Positions 8,387-19,648 are shown, numbered from the stretch's first letter. The stretch is 64,000 nucleotides of DNA from Oligoflexia bacterium (GCA_016715815.1 JADJXN010000001.1:248001-312000); one strand, 5' to 3'. Made by a program: numbers and translations. The notes: generated from the letters alone by a model not told the origin.

Positions 8387-8405
8387 CAAAGCTTAGGAGC
8401 GTTTT

Positions 8406-8936
8406 TTGGAAAAATATTGGTACGTAGTTCATACATATTCTGGTTACGAAAACAAAGCAAAACAAGCTTTGGAAGAACGCATCAAGTCTTTAAAAAAAGA
8501 AGATTTTTTTGCTGACATACTTGTGCCTGCTGAAAATGTTGTCGAGCTTGTTAAAGGGCAGAAAAAAACAACATCACGAAAATTTTTTCCCGGATACATT
8601 TTAGTAAAAATGCATCTCACTGAAGAAACTTGGCACTTAGTTAAAAATACACCTAAAATAACAGGCTTTGTAGGTGGAACAACTAATCCCCCGAAAGTCA
8701 GTGAAGAAGAAGTAACAAAAATTACAAATCAAATGTCAACTGGTATGGCTAAGCCAAAACCAAAAGTATCTTTTAAAGAGGGCGAGAGTATTCGAGTCAT
8801 CGATGGTCCGTTTAGCAACTTTAACGGCATTGTTGAAGAAGTGAAGCCTGAAAAAGGTAAAGTAAAGGTTTTAGTAAGCATTTTTGGTAGAGCCACACCA
8901 GTGGAGCTAGATTTTGTACAGGTAGAAAAAAATTAA
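8406..8936 (+). CDS. nusG: Transcription termination/antitermination protein NusG
   Basis: Binds RNA polymerase and links it to Rho or to the ribosome. 176 residues: NGN domain with WYVVHTYSGYENKAKQAL at the start and FPGYILVKM, then the KOW domain with EGESIRVIDGPFSNFNGIVEEV. The start is TTG at 8406 behind CTTAGGAGC, which fits the family N-terminus exactly. Fifteen bases separate it from rplK. Confidence 0.96.
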   Translation: MEKYWYVVHTYSGYENKAKQALEERIKSLKKEDFFADILVPAENVVELVKGQKKTTSRKFFPGYILVKMHLTEETWHLVKNTPKITGFVGGTTNPPKVSEEEVTKITNQMSTGMAKPKPKVSFKEGESIRVIDGPFSNFNGIVEEVKPEKGKVKVLVSIFGRATPVELDFVQVEKN

Positions 8937-8951
8937 GGAGTATTAAAGACC

Positions 8952-9377
8952 ATGGCTAAAAAAGTAACAGGCCTTATTAAATTGCAAATTCCAGCCGGTA
9001 AAGCAAACCCAGCACCTCCAGTAGGCCCAGCACTTGGTCAACATGGTGTTAACATTATGGAGTTTTGCAAACAGTTTAATGCAAAAACTCAAGGACAAGG
9101 TGACACAGTTATTCCGGTTATCATTACTGTTTACCAAGACCGCTCATTTACATTTATAACAAAAACTCCTCCAGTAAGTATTTTACTTAAAAAGGCAGCA
9201 AAAATTGAAAGCGGTTCAAAAGAGCCAAGTAAAAATAAAGTAGGAAAAGTAACAAAAGAACAAATCAGACAAATAGCTGAAACAAAACTTAAAGACTTAA
9301 ACTGTACAGATATTGAATCTGCAATCAGTCAGGTTGAGGGAACAGCTAAGTCAATGGGTTTAGAAATAGGTAAGTAA
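8952..9377 (+). CDS. rplK: Ribosomal protein L11
   Basis: Large-subunit protein of the GTPase-associated centre, binding 23S rRNA with L10. 141 residues, the usual length, with the N-terminal signature PAGKANPAPPVGPALGQHGV and the C-terminal rRNA-binding domain. The first ATG of the conserved start follows AAGGAG. Twelve bases before rplA, as in the standard rplKAJL cluster. Confidence 0.97.
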   Translation: MAKKVTGLIKLQIPAGKANPAPPVGPALGQHGVNIMEFCKQFNAKTQGQGDTVIPVIITVYQDRSFTFITKTPPVSILLKKAAKIESGSKEPSKNKVGKVTKEQIRQIAETKLKDLNCTDIESAISQVEGTAKSMGLEIGK

Positions 9378-9388
9378 TAGAGGTAATT

Positions 9389-10093
9389 ATGTCAGTAGCA
9401 GGAAAGAAATATAAAGCATCATTAAAAAAAGTAGACCGCGAAAAAAAGTACAACGTAGAAGAGTGTCTAAAGCTTGTTTTAGAGACAGCAACAGCTAATT
9501 TTGATGAAACAGTAGAGGCATCATTTAGATTGGGTGTTGATCCAAAACAAAGCGATCAACAAGTGCGTGGAGCAACATCGTTACCACACGGTATTGGTAA
9601 ATCAGTTAAAGTTTTAGTTTTTGCTAAAGGTGCAAAAGAAAAAGAAGCTCAAGAAGCAGGGGCTGACTACGTTGGTGGTGATGATCTTATTGAAAAAATC
9701 AACGGCGGTTGGATGGATTTTGATAAGTGTATTGCAACTCCAGATATGATGGGTGTTGTGTCAAAGATTGGTAAGGTTTTAGGGCCTCGCGGACTTATGC
9801 CAAACCCAAAAGTAGGAACTGTAACATTTGAAGTTGGGAAAGCCGTAAAAGAAGAAAAGCGTGGAAAAGTAGAATTTAAAGTAGATAAAGAGGGTAATGT
9901 TCATACTGTTATCGGAAAAAAATCTCTAGGCGCAGATAAACTTAAAGAAAACTTATCTATGCTTGTTGGCAGTATTGTTAAAGCAAAACCAGCAAATAGC
10001 AAAGGCATTTATCTTCAAACAATTACGTTGTCCTCAACAATGGGACCAGGTGTGAAATTAGATGTAAACCAAGCTCAGGGGTTGGTGTCCTGA
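9389..10093 (+). CDS. rplA: Ribosomal protein L1
   Basis: L1-stalk protein of the large subunit and, in many bacteria, a translational repressor of its own rplKA mRNA. 234 residues, typical length, with the conserved GPRGLMPNPKVGTV loop and KADKLKENL-type C-terminal part. The ATG follows AGAGGTAAT. An L10-type leader follows it. Confidence 0.97.
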   Translation: MSVAGKKYKASLKKVDREKKYNVEECLKLVLETATANFDETVEASFRLGVDPKQSDQQVRGATSLPHGIGKSVKVLVFAKGAKEKEAQEAGADYVGGDDLIEKINGGWMDFDKCIATPDMMGVVSKIGKVLGPRGLMPNPKVGTVTFEVGKAVKEEKRGKVEFKVDKEGNVHTVIGKKSLGADKLKENLSMLVGSIVKAKPANSKGIYLQTITLSSTMGPGVKLDVNQAQGLVS

Positions 10094-10213
10094 GTATAAC
10101 CCGAGTCAGAGACTGCAAGTGTGGTTAAAGGCCATATAATTGAAAGCTCAGCTTTCAGCTTGTTGAGACCGGAAATGAAATTTTTCCGTTTGTCTGATTC
10201 CAAAGAAAAGAAA
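10094..10213 (+). promoter_or_regulatory. Probable L10 leader (rplJ autoregulatory RNA)
   Basis: The 133-base spacer between rplA and rplJ has the shape of the L10 leader that binds the L10-L12 complex and represses translation. GAGTCAGAGACTGCAAGTG at 10102-10120 resembles the conserved leader core. Two local hairpins follow: AAGCTCAGCTTTCAGCTT (10145-10162), and CCGG-AAATGAAATTTTT-CCG (10170-10187). GTCTGATTC near 10194 can pair back with GAGTCAGAG. Pairing was judged by eye. Confidence 0.65.
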
Positions 10214-10226
10214 GGAAGTGCAAATA

Positions 10227-10763
10227 ATGGATAGAGCTGCAAAACAAGAAGAAATAAAAAATCTTACTGATAAATTTCAGCGATCCATAGCGCTTTTTAT
10301 TGCTGACTATAAAGGCATGAATGTTGAGCAAGTAACAACTCTAAGAAAAGAGTTAGACGGCTTAAAAGATGTCGAAATGAAAGTAGTAAAAAATACGCTA
10401 GCTTTAAGAGCACTTGAAACTCAGCCTTATTCTTCAGCTTTGGCAGATTCATTAGTGGGAACCAATGCAGTTATTTTTGCATATGGTGATCCTGCTGCAC
10501 CCGCAAAAACATTAGTTAAGTATGCTACAGATTTTGAGCATCTTAATATTAAAACGGGTGTTCTTAAGGGACAAAAAATGGATGAGAGCAAAATTAAAGC
10601 TCTTGCCACATTACCCTCTAGAGAACAGTTGATTGCTAAAGTAATGGGAAGTCTAAATGCTCCCGCACAAAATTTAGTGGGTGTTATGGCTGCCGTTCCA
10701 AGAAGCGTCTTAAATGTATTGGTAGCTGTTCAAAAGAAAAAAGAAGAAGCGCAAGCTTCATAA
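10227..10763 (+). CDS. rplJ: Ribosomal protein L10
   Basis: Base of the L7/L12 stalk, anchoring L12 dimers to 23S rRNA. 178 residues from the ATG at 10227, which follows AAGGAAG; the GTG nine bases earlier lies too close to that site. The N-terminal domain has IALFIADYKGMNVEQVT, and the C-terminal helix that binds L12 is seen in NVLVAVQKKKEE. Expected to repress its own leader together with L12. Confidence 0.95.
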   Translation: MDRAAKQEEIKNLTDKFQRSIALFIADYKGMNVEQVTTLRKELDGLKDVEMKVVKNTLALRALETQPYSSALADSLVGTNAVIFAYGDPAAPAKTLVKYATDFEHLNIKTGVLKGQKMDESKIKALATLPSREQLIAKVMGSLNAPAQNLVGVMAAVPRSVLNVLVAVQKKKEEAQAS

Positions 10764-10798
10764 TAAGTTATTTGAATTAATTTTAAAGGAGAGAAAGT

Positions 10799-11179
10799 AT
10801 GTCACTATCACAAGAACAAATTATTGATGCAATTTCACAAATGACAGTTTTGGATGTTGCAGAGTTAGTTAAAAAAATGGAAGAAAAATTTGGTGTATCA
10901 GCCGCAGCTCCAGTAGCAATGGCAGCTGCACCAGGTGCCGCTGCAGGTGCTCCTGCTGCTGAAGCAAAAACAGAATTTACTGTAGTTTTAGCAAATTCAG
11001 GCAGTAACAAAATTAACGTTATTAAAGAAATTAGAACCATCACAGGTCTTGGCTTAAAAGAAGCAAAAGATTTAGTTGAGGGCGCACCAAAAACAGTAAA
11101 AGAAGGTGTAGCTAAAGCAGATGCAGAGAACATGAAAAAGGTTCTTGAAGCTGCTGGTGCAAAGGTTGAGCTTAAGTAA
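10799..11179 (+). CDS. rplL: Ribosomal protein L7/L12
   Basis: Multicopy stalk protein that recruits translation GTPases. 126 residues: N-terminal dimerisation helices, an Ala/Gly/Pro-rich hinge (about residues 34-57), and a C-terminal domain with INVIKEIRTITGLGLKEAKDLVEGAP. The ATG follows AAAGGAGAG. Followed by a 66-base AT-rich spacer and rpoB. Confidence 0.97.
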   Translation: MSLSQEQIIDAISQMTVLDVAELVKKMEEKFGVSAAAPVAMAAAPGAAAGAPAAEAKTEFTVVLANSGSNKINVIKEIRTITGLGLKEAKDLVEGAPKTVKEGVAKADAENMKKVLEAAGAKVELK

Positions 11180-11245
11180 TTAAGCTTACCTTTATTAATT
11201 TAAGTTTAGTGGAAGTTTTTTATTAATTTTTTTTAAGGAGTTGGA

Positions 11246-14200
11246 ATGGCCACCACTTCTATTTGTACCTCAAATTTAAGAATTAGACGCTCTTTTGCAA
11301 AAAAGAATCAAGTTATTGAAATACCTAACTTGATTGAGTTGCAAAAAAGGTCCTATGAAGATTTTCTTCAAAAGGACGTGGATCCCGATAAAAGAGAAAA
11401 CGTCGGGCTTCATGCTGTCTTTAAATCAGTTTTCCCAGTTTCAGATTTTAATCAAACAGCAAGTTTGGAGTTTGTAAGCTATGCTTTAGAAACTCCAAAG
11501 TATGATGTTGATGAGTGTCGTCAAAGGGGTATGACTTATGCCGCCCCTGTAAAGGTCACTTTACGTTTGATTGTTTTTGATGTGGATGAGCAAGCAGGAA
11601 CCCGCGCTGTTCGTGATGTAAAAGAACAAGAAGTGTATTTGGGAGAAATTCCACTTATGACTTCAAACGGTTCTTTTATTATAAATGGAACTGAGCGTGT
11701 TGTTGTAAGTCAACTTCATAGATCTCCTGGTGTCTTTTTTGATCACGATAGTGGAAAAAGTCACTCAAGTGGAAAACTGATCTACTCAGCCCGTGTTATT
11801 CCTTATCGTGGGTCATGGCTTGATTTTGAATTTGACCACAAAGACTTACTTTATTGCCGAATCGACAGAAGAAGAAAGCTTCCCGCAACCGTACTTCTTA
11901 AAGCATTAGGTTATAGCACTGAAGAGCTTTTAGAAATGTATTACAACGTTGAAAGTGTCACCATTGATAAAGAAGGTTATCAGCGAGTAGTTGATACCGA
12001 AATGCTTCTGGGCCAAAGAGCAACATCAGACATTGTTGACTCTAAATCAGAAGAAGTGTTGGTTAAAAAGGGTCGTCGTATTACAAAGGCAATTATTAAA
12101 AGAATGCAGGAGCTAAAGCTTAAAAAGTACTACATTACTGAAGCAGATCTTGAAGGTAAAGTAGTAGCCAAAGCGATTGTAGAACCAAAATCTGGCGAAA
12201 TTATTGCTGACACAAACTCTGATTTAACAAAGGATCTTTTAAGAAAAATTAAAGCTGCAGGCATTAAAGAAATGAAACTTATTTTCTTTGATGGTTTAGC
12301 AGTTGGTCCTTATTTAAGAAATACTTTGTTAATTGACAAAGTTATATCCAAAGAAGAATCAATTATTGAGATATACAAACGTCTACGCCCAGGGGAACCA
12401 CCCACCATTGATTCTGCTTCTTCATTTTTTGAGGGATTATTTTTTGTAGCTGAAAAATATGATCTTTCAAAAGTAGGACGTTTAAAAATTAATCACAAAT
12501 TTAACTTTAATCCTGAGGAAATTCCTTATGATTTAACAACATTAACTAAAAAAGATATTGTTCATGTTGTTAAGCACCTTATTGATCTAAAAAGCGGTAA
12601 AGGCCAAGTGGATGATATTGACCATCTTGGTAACCGACGAGTGAGATCAGTGGGTGAGTTACTAGAAAACCAATATCGTATTGGACTAGTAAGAATGGAA
12701 AGAGCTATTCGTGAAAGAATGAGCCTACAAGACCTTGAAACCATGATGCCCCATGATTTAGTAAATGCTAAACCTGTGAGTGCTGTTGTTAAGGAATTTT
12801 TTGGTTCAAGTCAACTTTCACAGTTTATGGACCAAACAAATCCATTGTCAGAAATTACACATAAACGTCGTTTATCTGCGCTTGGGCCCGGTGGTTTAAC
12901 AAGAGACCGTGCGGGTTTTGAAGTGCGTGACGTACATCCAACGCATTATGGACGTATTTGTCCTATTGAAACACCAGAGGGACCAAACATTGGTTTGATT
13001 GCCTCACTTTCAACTTATGCACGTATTAATGATTATGGTTTTATTGAAACACCATACAGAAAAATTGAAGACGGAAAACTTTCCACATCTATTAATTACT
13101 ACTCTGCTCTTGAAGAAGAGGGGAATTATATTGCACAGGCAAACATTAACGTGAGCGGAAACGCCATTGCCGATAGTGCAACAACTTGCCGTATTAATGG
13201 TGAGTATGAAACTGTGGATAAAGATAAAGTCAATCTTATGGACGTATCTCCTAATCAGTTGGTGTCTATTGCAGCCTCATTAATTCCATTTTTGGAGCAT
13301 GATGATGCTAACCGAGCGCTGATGGGTTCAAACATGCAGCGCCAAGCTGTACCACTTATGAAAACAAGAGCTCCTCTTGTAGGAACTGGTATTGAAAAGC
13401 TAGTTGCAAGAGACTCGGGTACAAGTGTTGTTGCTATTCATGATGGTGTTGTTGATAGTGTTGATGCTGGTAGAATTGTTGTAAGACGTTACGCAAAAGG
13501 CGGAGAGCTTGGCGCAAACGTCGATATTTATAACTTAACTAAGTATCAGCGTAGTAACCAAAACACCTGTATAAACCAAAAGCCAATTGTTCAAGTGGGT
13601 GACAGGATTAGAAAGAATGATATTATTGCTGACGGTCCAGCAACTGAGCTTGGTGAATTAGCCCTTGGAGCAAATGCGCTTGTGGCCTTCATGCCATGGA
13701 ATGGTTATAACTTTGAGGACTCTATCCTTATTAGTGAAAGGCTTATCCAAGATGATACTTTTACCTCGATTCATATTGAAGAGTTTGAATGTATTGCGCG
13801 TGATACAAAACTTGGTAAAGAGGAAATCACAAGAGATATTCCAAACGTAGGTGAGGAAGCTCTTAAGGATTTAGATTCCTCAGGTATTATTCGCATCGGT
13901 GCTGAAGTTAAGCCTGGTGATATCCTTGTTGGTAAAGTAACGCCAAAAGGTGAAACCCAATTAAGTCCGGAAGAAAAGCTCTTAAGAGCTATCTTTGGTG
14001 AAAAAGCAGGCGATGTAAGAGATACCTCTTTACGTGTACCTTCAGGAGTAACTGGGACCATCATTAACGCTCAAGTTTATTCTCGAGAAAGCTCAGATAA
14101 AGATGAGCGAATGACCATTATTATCGAAGAAAAACTTAAGAAAATTCAGAAAGACCAACAAGTTGAAATTAACGTCATAAGAAATAATGCTCTTGATAAG

Positions 14201-15424
14201 TTAAAATCAATCCTAGTTGGGGCTAAAACAACAGGTGTTTTGTTAAGTGAAGACGGAAGTCAAAAGCTACTAGCAAAAGCCCAAGTTATTACTGAGGACG
14301 ATCTTGAGTCTATCCCATTTGAACTTTTAAGTTACATTCCATTAAGTAGTGAGCTTGAATTTCAAGTAACAAAAATGGTGGATTCAGCGCGTAACCAAAT
14401 TGATGCTGTTAAACTTATTTTCCAAGATAAGGTTGATAGACTTAAAAAAGGTGATGAGTTACCCCCTGGTGTTATTAAGATGGTTAAAGTTTATGTTGCT
14501 ATTAAACGTAAACTTCAAGTGGGCGATAAAATGGCCGGCCGTCATGGTAACAAAGGTGTTATTTCTAAAATAGTTCCAGTAGAAGACATGCCCTACATGG
14601 CAGACGGAACCCCAGTTGACATGGTTTTAAACCCACTAGGCGTTCCTTCTCGTATGAACATCGGACAAATCTTAGAGGTTCATTTGGGTTGGGCAGCTCA
14701 TAATCTTGGAAAACAAATTCAAGACTACTTAAAAGACTGGGATAAAGAAGCTGTTCAAAAGCAACTTAAAGATATTTATAGCTCAAAAGAAACAGATAAA
14801 ATTATTGATGAAGCAGATGAGATGTCACTAAGAAAAATGTTATCCACTTTAAAAGGTGGTTTTCATATGGCCTCTCCTGTTTTTGACGGTGCTGGTGAAA
14901 AGGAAATTAAAAAACTTCTTACCGATGCAGGTCTTCCAACAACAGGACAAACAATTTTATTTGATGGTAAAACTGGCGAGCCATTTGAGAATAAAGTGAC
15001 CGTTGGTGTTATGTACATGTTAAAGCTTCATCATCTTGTTGAAGAAAAAATCCATGCACGTAGCATTGGTCCCTATTCACTTGTTTCACAACAGCCATTG
15101 GGCGGTAAGGCCCAGTTTGGTGGTCAGAGATTGGGAGAGATGGAGGTTTGGGCAATTGAAGCTTATGGAGCAGCCTACTCACTTCAAGAATTCCTTACAG
15201 TTAAATCTGACGATGTGGCAGGAAGAACAAGAATTTATGAAAGCATCGTGAAGGGTGAAAACATACTTGAACCCGGATTGCCTGAATCCTTTAACGTTTT
15301 GGTTAAAGAGCTTCAAAGCTTAGCACTTAACGTGGAATTGCTTGAAGACAATAAGTTAAGCACTGAGATGCAAGAGCATCACTCAGAGGCAAATGGTAAC
15401 GGTGCAGTAAACGAGAATAATTAG
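11246..15424 (+). CDS. rpoB: RNA polymerase beta subunit
   Basis: Catalytic subunit of RNA polymerase, 1392 residues, intact. Visible landmarks are the rifampicin-binding segment SSQLSQFMDQTNPLSEITHK followed by RRLSALGPGG, with wild-type residues at the usual resistance positions; the active-site region PIETPEGPNIGLI; GDKMAGRHGNKGVIS; and the C-terminal PLGGKAQFGGQRLGEMEVWA. The ATG follows TTAAGGAGTTGGA. The last 20 or so residues are a polar, weakly conserved tail. Co-transcribed with rpoC 28 bases downstream. Confidence 0.98.
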   Translation: MATTSICTSNLRIRRSFAKKNQVIEIPNLIELQKRSYEDFLQKDVDPDKRENVGLHAVFKSVFPVSDFNQTASLEFVSYALETPKYDVDECRQRGMTYAAPVKVTLRLIVFDVDEQAGTRAVRDVKEQEVYLGEIPLMTSNGSFIINGTERVVVSQLHRSPGVFFDHDSGKSHSSGKLIYSARVIPYRGSWLDFEFDHKDLLYCRIDRRRKLPATVLLKALGYSTEELLEMYYNVESVTIDKEGYQRVVDTEMLLGQRATSDIVDSKSEEVLVKKGRRITKAIIKRMQELKLKKYYITEADLEGKVVAKAIVEPKSGEIIADTNSDLTKDLLRKIKAAGIKEMKLIFFDGLAVGPYLRNTLLIDKVISKEESIIEIYKRLRPGEPPTIDSASSFFEGLFFVAEKYDLSKVGRLKINHKFNFNPEEIPYDLTTLTKKDIVHVVKHLIDLKSGKGQVDDIDHLGNRRVRSVGELLENQYRIGLVRMERAIRERMSLQDLETMMPHDLVNAKPVSAVVKEFFGSSQLSQFMDQTNPLSEITHKRRLSALGPGGLTRDRAGFEVRDVHPTHYGRICPIETPEGPNIGLIASLSTYARINDYGFIETPYRKIEDGKLSTSINYYSALEEEGNYIAQANINVSGNAIADSATTCRINGEYETVDKDKVNLMDVSPNQLVSIAASLIPFLEHDDANRALMGSNMQRQAVPLMKTRAPLVGTGIEKLVARDSGTSVVAIHDGVVDSVDAGRIVVRRYAKGGELGANVDIYNLTKYQRSNQNTCINQKPIVQVGDRIRKNDIIADGPATELGELALGANALVAFMPWNGYNFEDSILISERLIQDDTFTSIHIEEFECIARDTKLGKEEITRDIPNVGEEALKDLDSSGIIRIGAEVKPGDILVGKVTPKGETQLSPEEKLLRAIFGEKAGDVRDTSLRVPSGVTGTIINAQVYSRESSDKDERMTIIIEEKLKKIQKDQQVEINVIRNNALDKLKSILVGAKTTGVLLSEDGSQKLLAKAQVITEDDLESIPFELLSYIPLSSELEFQVTKMVDSARNQIDAVKLIFQDKVDRLKKGDELPPGVIKMVKVYVAIKRKLQVGDKMAGRHGNKGVISKIVPVEDMPYMADGTPVDMVLNPLGVPSRMNIGQILEVHLGWAAHNLGKQIQDYLKDWDKEAVQKQLKDIYSSKETDKIIDEADEMSLRKMLSTLKGGFHMASPVFDGAGEKEIKKLLTDAGLPTTGQTILFDGKTGEPFENKVTVGVMYMLKLHHLVEEKIHARSIGPYSLVSQQPLGGKAQFGGQRLGEMEVWAIEAYGAAYSLQEFLTVKSDDVAGRTRIYESIVKGENILEPGLPESFNVLVKELQSLALNVELLEDNKLSTEMQEHHSEANGNGAVNENN

Positions 15425-15452
15425 ATAAAGGTTAAAGTAAGGAGAAATTACT

Positions 15453-18400
15453 TTGAAAGACTTGTTAAATTTTTTTGATAAACCTAAAGATCCACTTTCA
15501 TTTAATGCTGTGCGAGTTTCTATAGCTAGCCCAGAGAAAATCAGGGAGTGGTCCCATGGTGAAGTAAAAAAACCAGAGACTATTAACTATAGAACATTCA
15601 AACCTGAAAGAGACGGTTTGTTTTGCGCAAAAATTTTCGGTCCAATAAAGGACTATGAATGTCTTTGTGGCAAATATAAGCGCATGAAACACCGTGGAGT
15701 GGTTTGTGAAAAATGCGGTGTTGAAGTTATTCAAAGTAAAGTGCGCAGAGAGCGTTTAGGGCACATAGAGCTTGCAACCCCTGTGGCACATATTTGGTTT
15801 TTAAGATCACTTCCAAGTAGAATTGGTAATCTATTAGATTTGCCACTTAAGGAAGTTGAAAAAGTTCTTTATTGTGAAGCTTATGTTGTTACAGACCCAG
15901 GCGAAACCCCTTTAAAAGAGGGGGAGCTTTTAACAGAGGACAAATATCAAACGGCAATAAAGATTTTGGTCCTAGGTTTCAAGCTGGCATGGGTGGAGAA
16001 GCTGTAAGAGAGCTATTAAAGAAAATTGATATTGAAACTTTATCAGTAAAACTTAGAGAAGACCTAAAAGATACAACATCTGATGCAGCTAGAAAGAAAA
16101 TTACGAAGCGTTTAAAAGTAGTTGAATCCTTTAAAGGTTCTAATAATCAGCCTTATTGGATGATGATGGAAGTTATCCCAGTTATTCCGCCAGATTTAAG
16201 ACCGCTAGTGCCTCTTGATGGTGGAAGATTTGCAACCTCTGATTTAAATGATTTATATCGTCGTGTTATTAACAGAAATAACCGTTTAAAGCGTCTTCAA
16301 GAATTAAATGCGCCAGAAATTATTATTCGTAACGAAAAAAGAATGCTCCAAGAATCTGTTGATGCATTATTTGACAATGGTCGTCGCGGAAAAACATTTA
16401 CTGGTCCTAACAAGCGCCCACTAAGATCTTTAAGTGACATGCTTAAAGGAAAGCAAGGACGTTTTAGACAAAACCTTCTTGGTAAGCGTGTTGATTACTC
16501 AGGCCGTTCCGTTATTGTTGTTGGTCCAGAACTAAAACTACACCAGTGCGGAATTCCTAAGAAAATGGCTTTAGAATTATTTAAGCCATTTGTTTACAAC
16601 AAATTAGAAGAAAAGGGCTTTGTAACAACCATTAAATCTGCAAAGAAAATGGTTGAGTTAGAAAAAATTGAAGTATGGGATATTTTATCTGAAGTAGTTA
16701 AAGAGCATCCAGTTCTACTTAACAGAGCTCCAACACTACATAGACTTGGTATTCAAGCATTTGAACCAATTTTATTAGAAGGAAAAGCGATACAACTTCA
16801 TCCATTAGTATGTCATGCATTTAACGCAGACTTTGACGGTGACCAAATGGCGGTGCACGTTCCACTTTCAGTTGAAGCACAAATTGAAGCTCGCGTTCTA
16901 ATGATGTCTACTAATAATATTTTAAGTCCTGCTCATGGACGTCCTATCATTGTGCCAACACAAGATATTGTATTAGGCGTTTACTGGATGACAAGAGTTC
17001 GCCCAGGTGCAAAAGGTTCAGGACGTGTTTTTGGAAGTGTAGAAGAAGTAGTTTACGCTTACGAAATGAATGAAATTGATTTGCAAGCTGAAATTAAACT
17101 TAAAGTTGGAAATAAGCGCGTTGATACCTCAGTTGGTAGAGCAATTTTAAAAGATATTGTTCCGCCACAGGTTCCATTTGAAGTTTACAACAAGGTTATG
17201 GACAAAAAATCTCTAGCGGCACTTGTTGACCAATGCTTTAGATTATCTGGTGGTAAAGACACAGTTATCCTTGCAGACAGGTTAATGCAAACAGGATTTA
17301 GATTTGCAACACGAGCGGGAATTTCAATTTGTGTTGATGATCTTCACATCCCAATTTCAAAATCAAATTTAATTAACAAGACACAAAATGAAGTTAAGAA
17401 AATTCAGGATCAATATGCTGAGGGCTTAATCACTGATGGTGAGCGTTACAATAAGGTAGTAGATATTTGGGCGCAAACTGGTGATCAAGTTGCTAAGGAA
17501 ATGATGTCAATGATTGACACCCAAGATTTTAAATTAGCAGACAATAAAACAATTAAAGGTCCTAGCTTTAACCCAATTTACGTAATGGCTGATTCAGGTG
17601 CGAGAGGTTCTGCGGCACAAATTAAGCAGCTTGCTGGTATGAGGGGTTTGATGGCAAAGCCTTCAGGTGAAATTATTGAAACACCTATTACAGCAAACTT
17701 CAGGGAGGGATTGGGAGTATTACAATATTTTATTTCAACTCACGGAGCTAGAAAAGGTCTTGCAGATACAGCTCTTAAAACAGCAAACTCAGGATACTTG
17801 ACACGTCGTTTAGTAGACGTAGCTCAAGATGCCATTATTACAGAAGCAGATTGTTTCACAACGGATGGAATATTTATTACGGCCCTAACAGAGGGTGGAG
17901 AAATTATTCAACCATTGGGTGATAGAATTTTAGGTAGAACAGCTTGTGAAAATATTGTTGATCCGTACACAAACAATGTCATCGTTGAAGCTGGACAAGA
18001 AATTAAGGAAGCAAACATTAAGCAGATGGATGAGTTTGGAATTGAGAAAGTAAAAATTAGATCAGTTCTAACATGTAGAAGTAAGCGAGGTGTTTGTATT
18101 AAATGTTACGGCCGCGATTTAGCACGTGGGCATACAGTTAACCTGGGTGAGGCAGTAGGTATTATTGCAGCTCAGTCAATTGGTGAACCGGGAACACAGC
18201 TTACAATGCAAACCTTCCACTTTGGTGGAACTGCAACAAGAAGTGTTGAGCAATCTATCTTGCAAGCTCGTGGAGATGGTAAAATTAAATTTTATAATCT
18301 TAATACTGTTCAAAATAAAACTGGCAAACTTACAGTTATGAATAGAAATGGTGAGATTGCTATTGTGGATTCAGCTGGACGTGAAAGAGAAAAGTACTCA

Positions 18401-19591
18401 TTAGTTTATGGTGCAACTTTAGAATTTAAAGATGGTGATGCAGTTAAAAAAGGTGACACTATTGCTGAGTGGGATCCATATTCAAACCCCATCATTTCTG
18501 AAATTTCAGGTTTTGCTAAATTTCAAGACATTGAAGAGGGTGCAACAATGCAGGAGCAGCTGGATAACATTACTGGCTTTGCTCGAAAAGTTGTTATTGA
18601 CTCTAAAGATGCAGAGGCAAAACCAGCAATTTTCATCTCAGATAAGTCTGGTGCAATTTTAAAATTACCAAACAGAGATTTACCAGCACGTTATAGCTTG
18701 CCAGTTGGAGCAAACATTCTTGTATCTGATGGAGATGAAATTCATGCCGGTGATGTGCTTGCTAAGATCCACAGAGAAACAACAAAAACAAAGGATATTA
18801 CTGGTGGTCTTCCACGAGTTGCCGAGCTTTTTGAAGCAAGAAAGCCAAAAGAAGCAGCTATTATATCTGAAATTGATGGCTATGTAAGTTTTGGTAAAGA
18901 TTCAAAGGGTAAGCAAAGAGTTATTGTTACACCTGAGGTTGGTGAGCAGAGAGAGTACTTAATACCAAAAGGAAAACACATTGCAGTTCGCGAAGGCGAA
19001 TTTGTAAAAGCTGGTGAATCACTGATGGATGGAAGTACTAACCCACATGATATTTTAAAAGTATTGGGGGACAAAGAACTTGCTCGTTATTTAGTGAATG
19101 AGATTCAAGAGGTATACAGACTCCAAGGTGTTAGCATTAATGATAAGCACATTGAAACTATTGTTCGTCAAATGCTACGCAGAGTAAAGGTTGTAGATGT
19201 TGGAGACACTGCCTTTTTAGTAGGTGAGAACGTAGAGAAAATGATTTTTGAAGATGAAAATGAGAAGGTAAAGCAAACTGGTGGAAAACCAGCTACTGCA
19301 GAACCTTTATTGCTAGGTATTACAAAGGCATCCTTGAGCACAGATAGCTTTATAAGTGCTGCTTCATTCCAGGAAACAACTAAGGTATTAACTGAGGCTA
19401 GTATTTCTGGAAAAGTAGACTATCTTCGCGGCTTAAAGGAAAACGTTATTATGGGTAGACTTATCCCTGCAGGTACAGGCTTACCCGTGTATAAGCGCTG
19501 GAAATTAGGTATTGAAGAAGATCCAATTGAAGAGGATATTCAACTGCCTACAAGCGTGCCATCCGTCGAAAGTTTACCGGCCCAGGGTTAG
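15453..19591 (+). CDS. rpoC: RNA polymerase beta' subunit (one frameshift in this sequence)
   Basis: Beta' subunit, about 1379 residues when read across the break. The N-terminal zinc site (CLCGKYKRMKHRGVVCEKC), the catalytic NADFDGDQMAVH near 16823-16858, the second zinc site (CRSKRGVCIKC) and the trigger-loop region (GEPGTQLTMQTFHFGG) are all present. The frame shifts by -1 near 15960-15964: ATAAAGATTTTGG should have one more base, giving AIKDFGPRFQAGMGGEAV across the join. Since rpoC is essential, sequencing error is the likely cause. Start is TTG behind AAGGAGA. Confidence 0.93.
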
Positions 19592-19595
19592 GTAC

Positions 19596-19623
19596 TTGAC
19601 GATTTGATAAAAAAAACTATACT
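19596..19623 (+). promoter_or_regulatory. Strong promoter candidate for the str operon
   Basis: TTGACG (19596-19601), 16 bases, TATACT (19618-19623), starting only four bases after the rpoC stop. It precedes rpsL (ATG 19649) by 25 bases with GAAAGGA as ribosome-binding site. This splits rpoBC from rpsL-rpsG-fusA-tuf and the ribosomal operons downstream. Confidence 0.7.
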
Positions 19624-19648
19624 GCGGGCTTTGTGAAAGGATTAGAGA

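Noticed and set aside
12800..12900. Rifampicin or streptomycin resistance changes in rpoB and rpsL
   Set aside because: The residues at the usual resistance positions appear wild type in both proteins.
15955..15995. Naturally split rpoC
   Set aside because: Split rpoC occurs in other lineages, but here the frames abut within a conserved segment and the second part has no ribosome-binding site.
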